Shown: positions 35,749-49,690 of the stretch, piece by piece
How the letters are laid out: the number at the start of each line of letters is the position of its first letter
Numbering within the stretch: position 1 is the stretch's first letter
Source of the DNA: Promicromonospora sp. Populi
GTDB lineage: Bacteria > Actinomycetota > Actinomycetes > Actinomycetales > Cellulomonadaceae
Assembly (NCBI RefSeq): GCF_041081105.1
Contig: NZ_CP163528.1
Span: forward strand, 3,596,001-3,660,000
Reading direction: 5' to 3'
Length of the DNA: 64,000 nt
Notes under the pieces: model-generated
Database searches by the model: none
Told to the model about the DNA's origin: nothing
Seen by the model: only the letters and a program-made list of their open reading frames with translations
Program-made: the position numbers and the translations under genes

Positions 35749-36555
35749 TCACGCGTTCTGCATGCGCTTGCGGGCCCAGACCAGGGCGATACCACCGGCG
35801 GCGAGCAGCGCGGCGAACGCGATGGCGCCACCGACGGTCGCACCGGTCGCGGCGAGCACCGGGGGCGCCTCAGCCGAGGGGCTGGGGGACGCCGACGGCT
35901 CGGCGACGGGGGCCACGGAGGCCTCCTCGCTGGGCTCGACAACGGGGGCGCTGGGCTCCGGCGTCGGCTCGGCGCAGTCTTCCTCGAGGACAACAAGATC
36001 GGTCGGCAGGAGGGCCGTACCGTCCTCCTGGAGCTCGTAGGCGCCCAGCTCCTCGGGGAACGCGTAGGCGTCGGAGGTGAGCGTGGCGACGACGCCGAGC
36101 TCGGACTTGCCGTAGGTGATCGCCGGGGTGTTGGCCGGGAGGACCACGTCGTCGAGGCTCGCGGCGCAGCCGGCCACGGCGTCGGGCATCACAGGGGAGA
36201 CGAACTCGGCGGGCGGCGGCGTCTGGCAGGCGGGGATCGAACCGGAGTCGGCCCAGTCGTACTGAGTGCCGCCCTGGCCGTCGTACGCGTCGACGGTCAC
36301 GGTCCACTCGTGCGCGACGTCGAGCGCGAGGTCGTCGTAGCTTCCCTGGAAGCCGCTGGAGAACTCGGTGTCCTCGACGGTCGCGCCGTCAATGACAACA
36401 GTGACATTGGCGCCGGAGTAGTACTCAAGGTTCACGTTCACGAACCCGCAGTCGGCAGAGACGCTCGGGGTGTGCGCAGATGCGGGTGCGGCTGTGGCGA
36501 TCATTCCGCCAAGAGCCAGTACGGCGAGAGTTCCGCCGGCGAGAAGCTTCTTCAC
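35749..36555 (-). CDS. Secreted wall-anchored protein with LAATG sorting signal
   Basis: 268 residues from GTG 36555 (VKKLLAGG), with AAGGG upstream. A signal peptide ends near APASA. The mature part (about residues 28-190) has two cysteine-bearing segments and a TTxPxP-poor, beta-rich look that I do not recognise. A Pro/Glu/Ser-rich spacer (PEPSAPVVEPSEEASVAPV) leads to LAATG at about 234-238, a hydrophobic helix and the basic tail WARKRMQNA. LAxTG is the known recognition pattern of class E sortases of high-GC Gram-positives; one is encoded at 47964. Likely a surface protein of unknown function. Confidence 0.72.
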   Translation of the reverse strand: MKKLLAGGTLAVLALGGMIATAAPASAHTPSVSADCGFVNVNLEYYSGANVTVVIDGATVEDTEFSSGFQGSYDDLALDVAHEWTVTVDAYDGQGGTQYDWADSGSIPACQTPPPAEFVSPVMPDAVAGCAASLDDVVLPANTPAITYGKSELGVVATLTSDAYAFPEELGAYELQEDGTALLPTDLVVLEEDCAEPTPEPSAPVVEPSEEASVAPVAEPSASPSPSAEAPPVLAATGATVGGAIAFAALLAAGGIALVWARKRMQNA

Positions 36556-39281
<2,726 letters not shown>

Positions 39282-39381
39282 GACGCCGACCGCCCAGCCG
39301 GGCGTGCGGCGTCGGGCACGGAAATTGGCGGCCCAGGAGACGAAGTGACACGCCAGCAGGCGTGGAAAGGAAGTACAGACG

Positions 39382-42041
<2,660 letters not shown>

Positions 42042-42042
<1 letters not shown>

Positions 42043-43388
42043 TGACGAGTGACAAGAGCGGGCCCGTGCGCACGGCGTCGTCCGCGCTCGACGACGACCT
42101 GGAGATCACCAGGGATCGTAAGGCCCTGACCGGGGAACAGCCTGCGGTCGAGTCCTCCGAGACCAGTCCGGCCGGGGTGAGCTCGGGCCGGAGCGCGGCG
42201 TCGTCCGCGCCGGTCAAGAGCGACGCCGCTGACTCCGGATCCGCGCCCGTCACCAGTTCGGGTCAGCACGAGGCCCCGCCGTCGGGGCCGGTCGCTGCGG
42301 CAGCGTCGTCCGACAAGCCGTCCGCGCCTGCGCCGTCCGCCAAGCCGATCCCGCAGCCGGCCAAGCCGGCTGCGCCCGCGCCTTCCGTACCTGCGCCGTC
42401 GGCGAAGGCCGCCACTCCCCCGGCTCCGTCCGACCCGGACACCGCGATCCCCACGACGGGCGGTGTCTGGCGCTCTGCGTACGAGGCGGGCCGCTCGGAC
42501 AAGGACTCGAACCCGTCCAGCGCGGCAGCAGTGGCGGCCGCTACGGACAGCGAGGGCAAGGGCCCGCAGAGTCAGGCCCCGGGGACGGGGCGGCCGCCGA
42601 CGAAGGCGGACATCCCTGCTCCGAGGAGTGCACCCGTGCCGGAACCTGACAACACAAAGTCCTGGAACCGGGTCTCGCAGCCTGCGGTCCCACCGGTTCC
42701 TCCGGCTCCCCCCGCTCCCCCGACCGCGGCTGCGGAAGGGATGGACGGGGTCCGCGCCGGTGCCATGAAGGCCGCCCAGGCGGCGCTCGACGTGGCGCGC
42801 AGCGCGGCCAAGAAGGTCTCTTCGATCATGCCCGACGACGAAGCCCGAACCGCCGCGAACCCGAACCCGGACCTGACTGCGACCAAGCCCCGGCCGGAGA
42901 TGCACTACACGGCGGGCGGCGTTCGCGGCACTGCTACCCCGATCGGCGTGCCGGCCGGGACCGTGCCGGAGGAGACACAGCCGGCCCCGAGTCCCGCACC
43001 CGAGGCGCCTCGGGCAGCTCCGGCGGGTCCGCGGCGGGTACGCCTCGCGGTCTCTCGTGTGGACCCGTGGTCCGTCATGAAGCTGGCGTTCCTGCTGGCC
43101 GTCGCGATAGCGATCATGACGGTGGTCGCGACCGCCGTGTTCTGGTCGGTGCTGGACGGGTTCGGCGTGTTCACCACGGTGCAGAGCTTCGTGGAGGACG
43201 CCGTGGGACCCCAGAGCAACGTGAACCTCACGCAGTTCGTGGAGTTCCCCCGGGTCATCTCGCTCGCGACCCTGATCAGCATCTGCAACATCGTGCTGCT
43301 GACGGCGATCGCCACCATCATGGCCTTCCTGTACAACATCACGGCAGCACTCGTCGGGGGCGTGCACATGACGCTGACCGACGACTGA
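42042..43388 (+). CDS. DUF3566 membrane protein (Rv0007-like)
   Basis: 448 residues, start overlapping the gyrA stop. The first 325 residues are Pro/Ala/Ser-rich and low in complexity with no recognisable fold. Residues about 330-448 form the DUF3566 domain: SRVDPWSVMKLAFLLAVAIA, then a short extracellular region, then IVLLTAIATIMAFLYNITA, giving two membrane helices. Found after gyrA in nearly all actinobacteria. Function unknown; in mycobacteria the family has been linked to the cell envelope. Confidence 0.85.
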
Positions 43389-43538
43389 CGAGCAGGAAAA
43401 GCACCACCCCGAGCGTTCCCGTGCGCTGTCGCGCACGGCTCGACGCACGTCACACCGCGAGCCACGATTTCGGTTTGGGACATCGTCGCTACCTGGGGTA
43501 ATCTCCAGTGTCGCGTGAGCGTGCGGAACGCTCGCCCC

Positions 43539-43612
43539 GGGGCTATAGCTCAGACGGTTAGAGCGCTTCCCTGATAAGGAAGAGGTCGGAGGTTCAAGTC
43601 CTCCTAGCCCCA
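43539..43612 (+). tRNA. tRNA-Ile (GAT)
   Basis: 74 bases with a full cloverleaf: acceptor GGGGCTA/TAGCCCC, D stem GCTC/GAGC, anticodon stem CTTCC/GGAAG with loop CTGATAA (anticodon GAT at 43573-43575), T arm GGAGG-TTCAAGT-CCTCC. CCA is not encoded. Confidence 0.97.
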
Positions 43613-43647
43613 CTCCCGGACCTGCAGAGGCTCCTCAGGAGGAACTC

Positions 43648-43767
43648 GTGAAGAAGCTGATCATAGTGCTGCTCGCTGCTGGTGCCGGCTACATCCTCTG
43701 GCGCAAGCTGAGCGAGGACGCGGCAGGCCGTGATCTCTGGTCCGAGGTAACCGACTCGATCGACTGA
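43648..43767 (+). CDS. DLW-39 family small membrane protein
   Basis: 39 residues from GTG 43648, preceded by AGGAGG. One membrane helix (LIIVLLAAGAGYILW) is followed by a short tail containing the family signature RDLWSEVTD. Lies between tRNA-Ile and tRNA-Ala, the usual location of this family in Micrococcales. Function unknown. The 39-residue length is that for which the family is named. Confidence 0.88.
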   Translation: MKKLIIVLLAAGAGYILWRKLSEDAAGRDLWSEVTDSID

Positions 43768-43779
43768 GCGGCCCTCAGC

Positions 43780-43855
43780 GGGGCCATGGCGCAATTGGTA
43801 GCGCACCTGCTTTGCAAGCAGGGGGTTGCGGGTTCGAGTCCCGCTGGCTCCACCA
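43780..43855 (+). tRNA. tRNA-Ala (TGC)
   Basis: Cloverleaf of 73 bases plus encoded CCA: acceptor GGGGCCA/TGGCTCC with one G-T pair, D stem GCGC/GCGC, anticodon stem CCTGC/GCAGG with loop TTTGCAA (anticodon TGC at 43813-43815), T arm GCGGG-TTCGAGT-CCCGC. Confidence 0.97.
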
Positions 43856-43857
43856 CC

Positions 43858-43888
43858 ACAACAGCCCGGACCCTGTCCGGGCTGTTGT
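43858..43888 (+). terminator. Hairpin after tRNA-Ala
   Basis: Perfect 13-bp stem ACAACAGCCCGGA / TCCGGGCTGTTGT, 5-base loop, followed by CGTTTCTG. Confidence 0.85.
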
Positions 43889-43950
43889 CGTTTCTGTGGA
43901 CGGTGCGGCTGTCAACCAGGAGTCCCTCGTGCACGACGGATCGCGCACAG

Positions 43951-43982
43951 CAGAAGGGCCCGGCCATGGCCGGGCCCTTCTG
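43951..43982. terminator. Perfect palindromic hairpin before minus-strand gene end
   Basis: A 32-base perfect palindrome (CAGAAGGGCCCGGCCA and its complement) centred at 43966/43967, just beyond the stop of the minus-strand gene at 44006; it can act as its terminator. Confidence 0.75.
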
Positions 43983-44005
43983 TCCTGCACGGGGAAGAAC
44001 TGAGA

Positions 44006-45004
44006 TCAGCTCTCCTTCGGGGTCTCCCCCGACCGCTTCGCCCTTGGCTTCGCCGGCGAGACCTCGTCCACGACCAGCTCGTCCGCGACCGAGTCCTTCG
44101 CGGGCGAGGTCTTGTCGGTGGCGAGGTCGGCTGCCTTCTGCGCGGCGTCCGACACTGCGGAGCTGGCCTTCTGCGCCGTCGACTTCGCCGCGTCGATGAC
44201 CGGAGCGGCCTTCTCCTTCGCGGCGTCGAACACCGGGGCCGCCTTCTCCAGCACCGGAGCGGCCTTCTCCTTGGCCGCCTCGAACGCGGGGCTAGCCGCC
44301 GAGTAGGCGCGGACGCCGAGGTCCTTGGCCGTCTGTGCGGCCTTGGCCCCCGCTTCCTTGCCCTTGGCGACGGCGGAACCGGCCGCCGAGCCGACGCCGG
44401 ACGAGTGCCGTGCGGCGCCGTCCGAGTAGTCGGCGCCCGAGCCCTGTTCCCACGGCTCGGCCCACGGGTCGGTCTGCGGCTGAGCGCGCCTCCAGAACAC
44501 GTAGCCCGCGACGGCCGCGCCGCCCGCGACCAGCGCCACGAGCCAGCCTCGCTTCGAGCTCTTCTTGCTGGCCTTGTCCGCCGCGTCCGCGACGGTCTCG
44601 GCGAGCTTGCCCTGCGCTGCCGCGGCGTTGTCCGCCGCCGCGTTGAATGCGGAGACCATCTTCGGCAGCAGATCGTCCACAAGCTTGTCGTGCGCGGAGT
44701 CGATGAGCGGCGCGGCCTTACCCGCGACCTTCTCGACCTGCGGAGCGGCGGCCTGGACGCTGTCCTGCCAAGCCTTCTCCGCGCGCGGCGTCAGCCACGC
44801 GATGAAGTCGTTCACGCGGGGCTGTGCCCAGTCCTTGGCGTTCGAGGCCCGGTCCTTGGCCTGGGCCGCGATGGACCCCGCCTGTGATGCGGCCTTGGAG
44901 CTGACGTCGGAAAGCAGCGCAGAGGCCTCAGCGGCCTTCTCCTTGACCTTCTCTGTGTCGATCTTGCTCGTGTCCACGTAGTCGGTCACCTTCTTGCGGG
45001 TCAT
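44006..45004 (-). CDS. Ala/Lys-rich helical membrane protein, function unknown
   Basis: 332 residues; ATG 45004 with GGGGGAG upstream. Residues about 1-155 are long amphipathic helices rich in Ala, Lys, Asp (KVKEKAAEASALLSDVSSKA), resembling coiled or lipid-binding helices. One membrane helix follows (GWLVALVAGGAAVAGYVFW, about 157-175), then helical repeats of EKAAPV(L/F/I)(E/D) type around residues 240-285 and an acidic end. I do not recognise a family. It might tether or space envelope structures; that is speculation. Downstream hairpin at 43951. Confidence 0.7.
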   Translation of the reverse strand: MTRKKVTDYVDTSKIDTEKVKEKAAEASALLSDVSSKAASQAGSIAAQAKDRASNAKDWAQPRVNDFIAWLTPRAEKAWQDSVQAAAPQVEKVAGKAAPLIDSAHDKLVDDLLPKMVSAFNAAADNAAAAQGKLAETVADAADKASKKSSKRGWLVALVAGGAAVAGYVFWRRAQPQTDPWAEPWEQGSGADYSDGAARHSSGVGSAAGSAVAKGKEAGAKAAQTAKDLGVRAYSAASPAFEAAKEKAAPVLEKAAPVFDAAKEKAAPVIDAAKSTAQKASSAVSDAAQKAADLATDKTSPAKDSVADELVVDEVSPAKPRAKRSGETPKES

Positions 45005-45127
45005 GAAACTCCCCCCGAACTGTTCAAATAGTCCTCAAGGTGCCACTCTGCCACCGCCAGCGCGTGCTGGCGAGGCCGGGCGTCGAGTATGCAGCACCAG
45101 CGGGCCGCTCCGTGGGAGGATTGACGC

Positions 45128-45667
45128 ATGTTCGCAATCCTGCACACCACCTCCGGTGACATCCGTATCGAGCTCTTCCCGAACCACGCGCCCAAGACTG
45201 TCGAGAACTTCGTCGGTCTCGCGACCGGCGAGAAGGCCTGGACGGACCCGCGGACGGGTGAGGAGCGCAAGGACCCGTTCTACGACGGCCTCATCTTCCA
45301 CCGCGTCATCGAAGACTTCATGATCCAGGGCGGCTGCCCTCTCGGGACGGGAACTGGCGGTCCGGGGTACACGTTCAACGACGAGATCCACCCGGAGCTC
45401 CAGTTCAACGAGAAGTACATCCTCGCGATGGCCAACGCCGGCAAGCGCCGCAACCCGGTGACTGGCGAGATCGAGGGGACCAACGGTTCGCAGTTCTTCC
45501 TCACCACCGCCGAGACCCCGTGGCTGAACGGTAAGCACACGATCTTCGGCAAGGTCGCTGACGACGAGTCCCGTGCGGTCGTCGACGAGGTCGGCACGAC
45601 GCGTACGCGTCCTGGCGACCGCCCCGTCGACGACATCACGATCACCTCCGTCACCATCGAGCCCTGA
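45128..45667 (+). CDS. ppiA: Peptidyl-prolyl cis-trans isomerase, cyclophilin type
   Basis: 179 residues; ATG 45128 with GGAGG upstream. Cyclophilin core residues are present in FYDGLIFHRVIEDFMIQGG (catalytic Arg) and NGSQFFLTTAETPWLNGKHTIFGKV. No signal peptide, so cytoplasmic. It speeds proline isomerisation in folding. Location after the gyrA-tRNA block equals that of Rv0009. Confidence 0.95.
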   Translation: MFAILHTTSGDIRIELFPNHAPKTVENFVGLATGEKAWTDPRTGEERKDPFYDGLIFHRVIEDFMIQGGCPLGTGTGGPGYTFNDEIHPELQFNEKYILAMANAGKRRNPVTGEIEGTNGSQFFLTTAETPWLNGKHTIFGKVADDESRAVVDEVGTTRTRPGDRPVDDITITSVTIEP

Positions 45668-45761
45668 GGAACCGCGGCGGCCGTGCCGCTCCGGCTGGAC
45701 ACGCACGACCCGTGTGCACTCAGGGTGCAATGAGGACCGAGGGGACTGAGGACGTATCGCG

Positions 45762-46643
45762 ATGAACGACCCGGCCGCCGACGAGCCGACCGAGGCCGCG
45801 GCTCCCGTCTGCCCGCGCCACCCGGACCGGGTGGCCTACGTGCGTTGCCAGCGCTGCGGCAGACCCGCCTGCCCGGAGTGCCAGCGGCCGGCCGCGGTCG
45901 GTGTGCAGTGCGTGGACTGCGTCCGGGAGTCGAAGCGGGCCGCCCCGCGCGTCCGGACCGTCTTCGGTGGCACGGCGGACAGTGCCGCGGTCAACGGCCG
46001 GCCGGTCGTGACCCTCACGATCATCGGGCTCTGCGTCGTGAGCTGGCTGCTGCAGCTGGTGACCTCGGGCGCGTGGACGCAGGCGCTGTGGTTCTGGCCC
46101 TGGGGCGGAGCGGTCGAGCCGTGGCGCTTCCTGACGGCGTCGTTCCTGCACTCCACCTCGCCGCTGCACATCCTGTTCAACATGTACGCCCTGTGGATCA
46201 CCGGCCAGTTCCTCGAGCCGCTGCTCGGCCGGGTGCGGTTCGGGATGCTGTGCCTCCTCTCCGCGATCGGCGGGTCGGTCGGCGTGCTGCTGCTGGCCGG
46301 CGACCCGTTCACGTCGGCCGCCTGGCAGACGCCGGTGGTGGGTGCGTCCGGCATGGTGTTCGGCCTGTTCGGGGCGATGCTCCCGGTGATGCGCCGGCTG
46401 GGCCGGAGCATGGGTCAGGTGATCGTCCTGCTCGCGGTGAACGGCGCGATCGGATTCTTCGTGCCGGGCATCTCCTGGCAGGCGCACCTGGGTGGGCTCG
46501 TCACCGGTGCGCTCGTGGCGACCGCATTCGCTTACGCGCCGAAGGAACGCCGCGCGGCCTTCGCCTGGGTGGTTCCGCTGGTCGGCATGGCGCTGCTGAT
46601 CGCCCTGGCCGTGTGGCGCTACAGCTCGGCGGGAGTGCTGTGA
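45762..46643 (+). CDS. Rhomboid intramembrane serine protease with N-terminal zinc-ribbon
   Basis: 293 residues. Residues 15-52 carry cysteines and a histidine in CPRHPDR..CQRCGRPACPECQ..CVDC spacing, a probable B-box-like zinc site. Seven hydrophobic segments follow about residues 80-290. The catalytic serine is in GASGMVFG (about 194) and the catalytic histidine in AHLGG (about 241); the HSTSPLHILFNMYALW segment is the conserved HxxxN motif. Rhomboids cleave membrane proteins within or near the bilayer. Same position as Rv0110-like/Rv0010 region genes in relatives. Confidence 0.9.
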   Translation: MNDPAADEPTEAAAPVCPRHPDRVAYVRCQRCGRPACPECQRPAAVGVQCVDCVRESKRAAPRVRTVFGGTADSAAVNGRPVVTLTIIGLCVVSWLLQLVTSGAWTQALWFWPWGGAVEPWRFLTASFLHSTSPLHILFNMYALWITGQFLEPLLGRVRFGMLCLLSAIGGSVGVLLLAGDPFTSAAWQTPVVGASGMVFGLFGAMLPVMRRLGRSMGQVIVLLAVNGAIGFFVPGISWQAHLGGLVTGALVATAFAYAPKERRAAFAWVVPLVGMALLIALAVWRYSSAGVL

Positions 46644-46672
46644 CGACTCTTTTCCCCAGCTTTACCCACAGC

Positions 46673-46681
46673 TGTGGATAA
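46673..46681. other. Consensus DnaA box outside oriC
   Basis: TGTGGATAA, complement of the perfect box TTATCCACA, inside a CCACAGCTGTGG palindrome in the rhomboid-crgA gap. Confidence 0.55.
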
Positions 46682-46695
46682 ATGGGGACACAGCT

Positions 46696-46721
46696 CCGCG
46701 GCCGCCTCGATGCGGCCGCGG
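46696..46721. terminator. Bidirectional hairpin between rhomboid gene and crgA
   Basis: Perfect 10-bp stem CCGCGGCCGC / GCGGCCGCGG with a 6-base loop, between convergent genes. Confidence 0.75.
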
Positions 46722-46726
46722 ACCCC

Positions 46727-47005
46727 TTACTTCCAGCGCGTCGTGAGGCCGAAACCCACGATGATCAGGCCGAAGCCGACCGCGAGGTTCCACTGACCGA
46801 TCTGCGGGATCGGCAGGCGAAGCCCGTCGCTCTGGCTCGTGAGGTAGAACGTCACGATCCACGCGAGGCCGAGGATCATGAGGCCGAGCATCACCGGGGC
46901 AAGCCAACGTGGGTTGACCGCCTCACCGGGCAGCACGACCTTGGCCTCGGACTTCTCAGCCTTGGGCGTGACCTTCTTCTTGTTGCGGGACTTCGACTCG
47001 GGCAC
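46727..47005 (-). CDS. crgA: Cell division protein CrgA
   Basis: 92 residues from GTG 47005, with GGAG eight bases upstream. A basic cytoplasmic N-terminus (residues 1-30) precedes two membrane helices: WLAPVMLGLMILGLAWIVTFYL and WNLAVGFGLIIVGFGLTTRW, joined by a short loop (IPQIGQ). This is the CrgA layout. In mycobacteria and streptomycetes CrgA binds FtsZ and septal wall-synthesis proteins including PbpA, whose gene is also in this window. Confidence 0.93.
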   Translation of the reverse strand: MPESKSRNKKKVTPKAEKSEAKVVLPGEAVNPRWLAPVMLGLMILGLAWIVTFYLTSQSDGLRLPIPQIGQWNLAVGFGLIIVGFGLTTRWK

Positions 47006-47151
47006 GAGGCAGGCTCCTGTCCTGGTGTGGTCCGCCCGACGGGTGTGCCGAGCCGACGTCTGCTTGCTCGTGGACTAGCGTAGTGGTCCACAGGGCGCAG
47101 GCGTGACCAGACGCGTCCGCGGGTTTGCCGAATGGTGCAGGAGGGACGCGC

Positions 47152-47967
47152 GTGACCGGAGCAGAACCGTCTTCCCCGGTGCCCGGTAGGCGCGGTGCGG
47201 CAGGCTTAGTGCGTGGCCCGATGAGCTCCGGATGGCGTTCGTGGCTCAGCGTAGGTGCGGTCGCGGTGCTCGCCGGCCTCATGTTCAGCGCGAGCGCACG
47301 CCTGGCCGACGGCGGCGGTGCCGACACCCGCGACCCGCAGGACCTCGCGCAGCTCGTGGAGACCGAGACCGGCCGCGTCGCGGACCTTACCGAGCGCAGC
47401 AGTGAGCTGGACCGCGAGATCGAGACGCTCAGTGCGCGAGCCGGCACCACGGTCCCCACGCTGGATCCCGACCTGGTGGAGCGCGAGGGAGTGGTGTCCG
47501 GGTCCGAGCCCGTGACGGGTGGCGGCCTGACGGTGACGCTCGACGACGCGCCGTCGACGGCCGTCGGGGCTGGACCGGGCGGGGTGGAGCCGCAGGCCGA
47601 CGACCTCGTGGTGCACCAGCAGGACCTGCAGCACGTGATCAACGCGCTGTGGGGTGGCGGGGCGGAGGCGATGACGCTGCAGGGTGAGCGCGTGACCTCG
47701 ACATCGGCGTTCCGTTGCTCGGGAAACATCCTGCTGCTGCACGGCAAGGTCTTTTCACCCCCCTACGAGGTGACGGCAGTGGGAGATCCGGCGAGGATGG
47801 AGGCGTCGCTCAACAGCTCCGCCGGTGTCCAGACGTACCTCGAGTACGTCGACTGGGTACATCTGGGCTGGGACGTGCAACGCAGCGACCACCTGGACCT
47901 CCCTGCCTACGACGGCGGCGGTCTGCAGTATGCGACGGTTCCCGACGGTACGGAGGTCTTTGGATGA
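47152..47967 (+). CDS. DUF881 family membrane protein (Rv0012-like)
   Basis: 271 residues from GTG 47152 with AGGAGGG upstream. A membrane helix (about 28-48, LSVGAVAVLAGLMFSASAR) is followed by a short coiled segment (LAQLVETETGRVADLTERSS) and the DUF881 domain with GGGLTVTLDDAP and VHQQDLQHVINALWGGGAEA. Extracytoplasmic. The family sits near crgA in actinobacteria; role unknown. Stop overlaps the sortase start (ATGA). Confidence 0.87.
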   Translation: MTGAEPSSPVPGRRGAAGLVRGPMSSGWRSWLSVGAVAVLAGLMFSASARLADGGGADTRDPQDLAQLVETETGRVADLTERSSELDREIETLSARAGTTVPTLDPDLVEREGVVSGSEPVTGGGLTVTLDDAPSTAVGAGPGGVEPQADDLVVHQQDLQHVINALWGGGAEAMTLQGERVTSTSAFRCSGNILLLHGKVFSPPYEVTAVGDPARMEASLNSSAGVQTYLEYVDWVHLGWDVQRSDHLDLPAYDGGGLQYATVPDGTEVFG

Positions 47968-48791
47968 CCCACGCGCAGGCCGGCCGCGACGTGCCCCTGG
48001 CACAGGAGGTCTTCCCCATCGCGTATCAGCGCGGTCCGTCCGGGATGGGCCCGCGTAACGCCCGGCGTCCGCGCGGAGCGGCCGCCCCGATGCGACCGGT
48101 CGCCTGGTTGATCGGTGTGATGGGCGAGCTCCTCGTGACGGCGGGCCTGGTGCTCGGGCTGTTCGTCGTCTGGCAGCTCTGGTGGACCGACGTCGAGGGC
48201 GCGCGGGCCCAGAACGAGATCATCGCCGAGATGGACTGGGCGCCACAGGGCGCTGAGACGGCCACCGAGCACCGCGAAGCGCCACCGGTCATGGCGGAAC
48301 CGCCGGAGGCCGGCACCCTCTTCGCGCAGATGTTCATCCCGCGGTTCGGCGACGACTACGTCAAGCCGGTCGCGGAGGGCACCGACAAGGCGACGGTGCT
48401 CGACACCATCGGCATCGGGCACTACGTCGATACGGCCATGCCCGGGGACCTCGGCAACTTCGCCGTCGCTGCGCACCGCACCACGTACGGCAAGCCGTTC
48501 AACCAGATCGCGGAGCTTGTGCCCGGCGACCCGGTGGTGGTCCGCACCGAGGACACCTGGTACGTGTACCGGGTGACCGAGTCGGAGATCGTCTTTCCGC
48601 AGAACGTCGAGGTCATCGCGCCGGTGCCAGGAGTGACCAGCGACCAGCCCATGCCCGAGCTGACCCAGAGGTTCATCACGCTCACCTCGTGCCACCCGAT
48701 GTTCTCCGCCACCGAGCGGTTCATCGTGCACGGGGAGCTGGACTACTGGGCGCCCGTCGGCGAGGGCGAACCGAAGGAGCTGGTGAGCTGA
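47964..48791 (+). CDS. srtE: Class E sortase
   Basis: 275 residues; start overlaps the DUF881 gene. One membrane helix (about 50-75) follows a basic cytoplasmic N-terminus. The catalytic triad is visible: H171 in AAHRTTYG, C243 in TLTSCHPMF and R252 in TERFIVHG, with the class E pattern TLTSC. It cuts LAxTG signals and links surface proteins to the wall. A candidate substrate with LAATG is encoded at 35749-36555 in this window. It lies between DUF881 and pabA, the usual class E position. Confidence 0.92.
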   Translation: MTHAQAGRDVPLAQEVFPIAYQRGPSGMGPRNARRPRGAAAPMRPVAWLIGVMGELLVTAGLVLGLFVVWQLWWTDVEGARAQNEIIAEMDWAPQGAETATEHREAPPVMAEPPEAGTLFAQMFIPRFGDDYVKPVAEGTDKATVLDTIGIGHYVDTAMPGDLGNFAVAAHRTTYGKPFNQIAELVPGDPVVVRTEDTWYVYRVTESEIVFPQNVEVIAPVPGVTSDQPMPELTQRFITLTSCHPMFSATERFIVHGELDYWAPVGEGEPKELVS

Positions 48792-48949
48792 TGTATGCGC
48801 TCTTGTGGCGGGCCATCCCCGGCCCGGGCTGGTTCAAGTTCCTGGTCTGCCTCGTGCTCATCTTCGGGGCGGTAGCGGTGTGCTTCACCGAGTTCTTCCC
48901 GTGGCTCAGCGACTACATGCCGTTCAACGACACGACCGTCGGCGCGTAG
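48791..48949 (+). CDS. Small membrane protein downstream of sortase
   Basis: 52 residues; start shares one base with the sortase stop (TGATG). One hydrophobic segment FKFLVCLVLIFGAVAVCF and the end SDYMPFNDTTVGA. Proteins of this pattern accompany class E sortases in actinobacteria but no function is known. Confidence 0.75.
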   Translation: MYALLWRAIPGPGWFKFLVCLVLIFGAVAVCFTEFFPWLSDYMPFNDTTVGA

Positions 48950-48961
48950 CGGTCCTCGCCG

Positions 48962-48967
48962 TAGCAT
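48962..48967 (+). promoter_or_regulatory. Putative -10 box for leaderless pabA mRNA
   Basis: TAGCAT fits TANNNT and ends 6 bases before ATG 48974, which lacks a ribosome binding site. This favours ATG 48974 over GTG 48968. Confidence 0.4.
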
Positions 48968-48973
48968 GTGACC

Positions 48974-49636
48974 ATGACGCGGATCCTTGTCGTGGACAAC
49001 TACGACTCGTTCGTCTACACGATCGTCGGCTACCTCGACCAGATCGGCGCCCGGACCGTAGTGGTCCGGAACGACGCCGTGCCCTCGCCCGACGGCGACG
49101 GCCGCTATTGGTACGACGGCGACGACGGCTCCCGCGTGCCGTACGACGGCGTGCTCGTGTCGCCGGGTCCCGGGACGCCCGCCGACGCCGGCGCCTCGGA
49201 GGACGTCATCCGGGCCTGCGCCCGCTCGCGCACCCCGATGCTCGGTGTGTGCCTTGGACACCAGGCCCTCGCCGAGGTGTTCGGCGGCAAGGTGACGCAC
49301 GCGCCGGAGCTCATGCACGGCAAGACGAGCTTCGTGGAGCACCGCGGCGACGGCGTCCTCGCCGGCCTGCCGACGCCGTTCACCGCCACGCGCTATCACT
49401 CGCTGGCCGTGGTCCCGGACAGCGTGCCCGCCGAGCTCGAGGTGACCTGCACGACGGCGTCGGGCATCGTCATGGGGCTGCAGCACCGCGAGCTGCCGCT
49501 GCATGGTGTGCAGTTCCACCCCGAGTCGGTCCTCACCGAGGGTGGGCACCGCCTGCTGGCGAACTGGCTCGAGATCTGCGGTCTCGACGGCGCCGTCGAG
49601 CGGGCAAAGGGAATGGCGCCGCTGGTCACCTCGTGA
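48974..49636 (+). CDS. pabA: Glutamine amidotransferase of aminodeoxychorismate/anthranilate synthase
   Basis: 220 residues. The class I glutamine amidotransferase motifs are present: ILVVDNYDSF, LVSPGPGTP, the catalytic C93 in GVCLGHQA and HGVQFHPESVLT with the catalytic His and Glu. It supplies ammonia to PabB (folate) or TrpE (tryptophan). In M. tuberculosis the same neighbour (Rv0013, trpG) precedes pknB and is thought to serve both. Which partner it serves here cannot be told from sequence. A hairpin separates it from convergent pknB. Confidence 0.92.
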   Translation: MTRILVVDNYDSFVYTIVGYLDQIGARTVVVRNDAVPSPDGDGRYWYDGDDGSRVPYDGVLVSPGPGTPADAGASEDVIRACARSRTPMLGVCLGHQALAEVFGGKVTHAPELMHGKTSFVEHRGDGVLAGLPTPFTATRYHSLAVVPDSVPAELEVTCTTASGIVMGLQHRELPLHGVQFHPESVLTEGGHRLLANWLEICGLDGAVERAKGMAPLVTS

Positions 49637-49658
49637 CCGACGACGCCAGACCTGCCGC

Positions 49659-49685
49659 GCGCCGACCGGGGTCCCCGGTCGGCGC
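49659..49685. terminator. Bidirectional hairpin between pabA and pknB
   Basis: Perfect 12-bp stem GCGCCGACCGGG / CCCGGTCGGCGC with a 3-base loop. Confidence 0.8.
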
Positions 49686-49690
49686 GGCTG

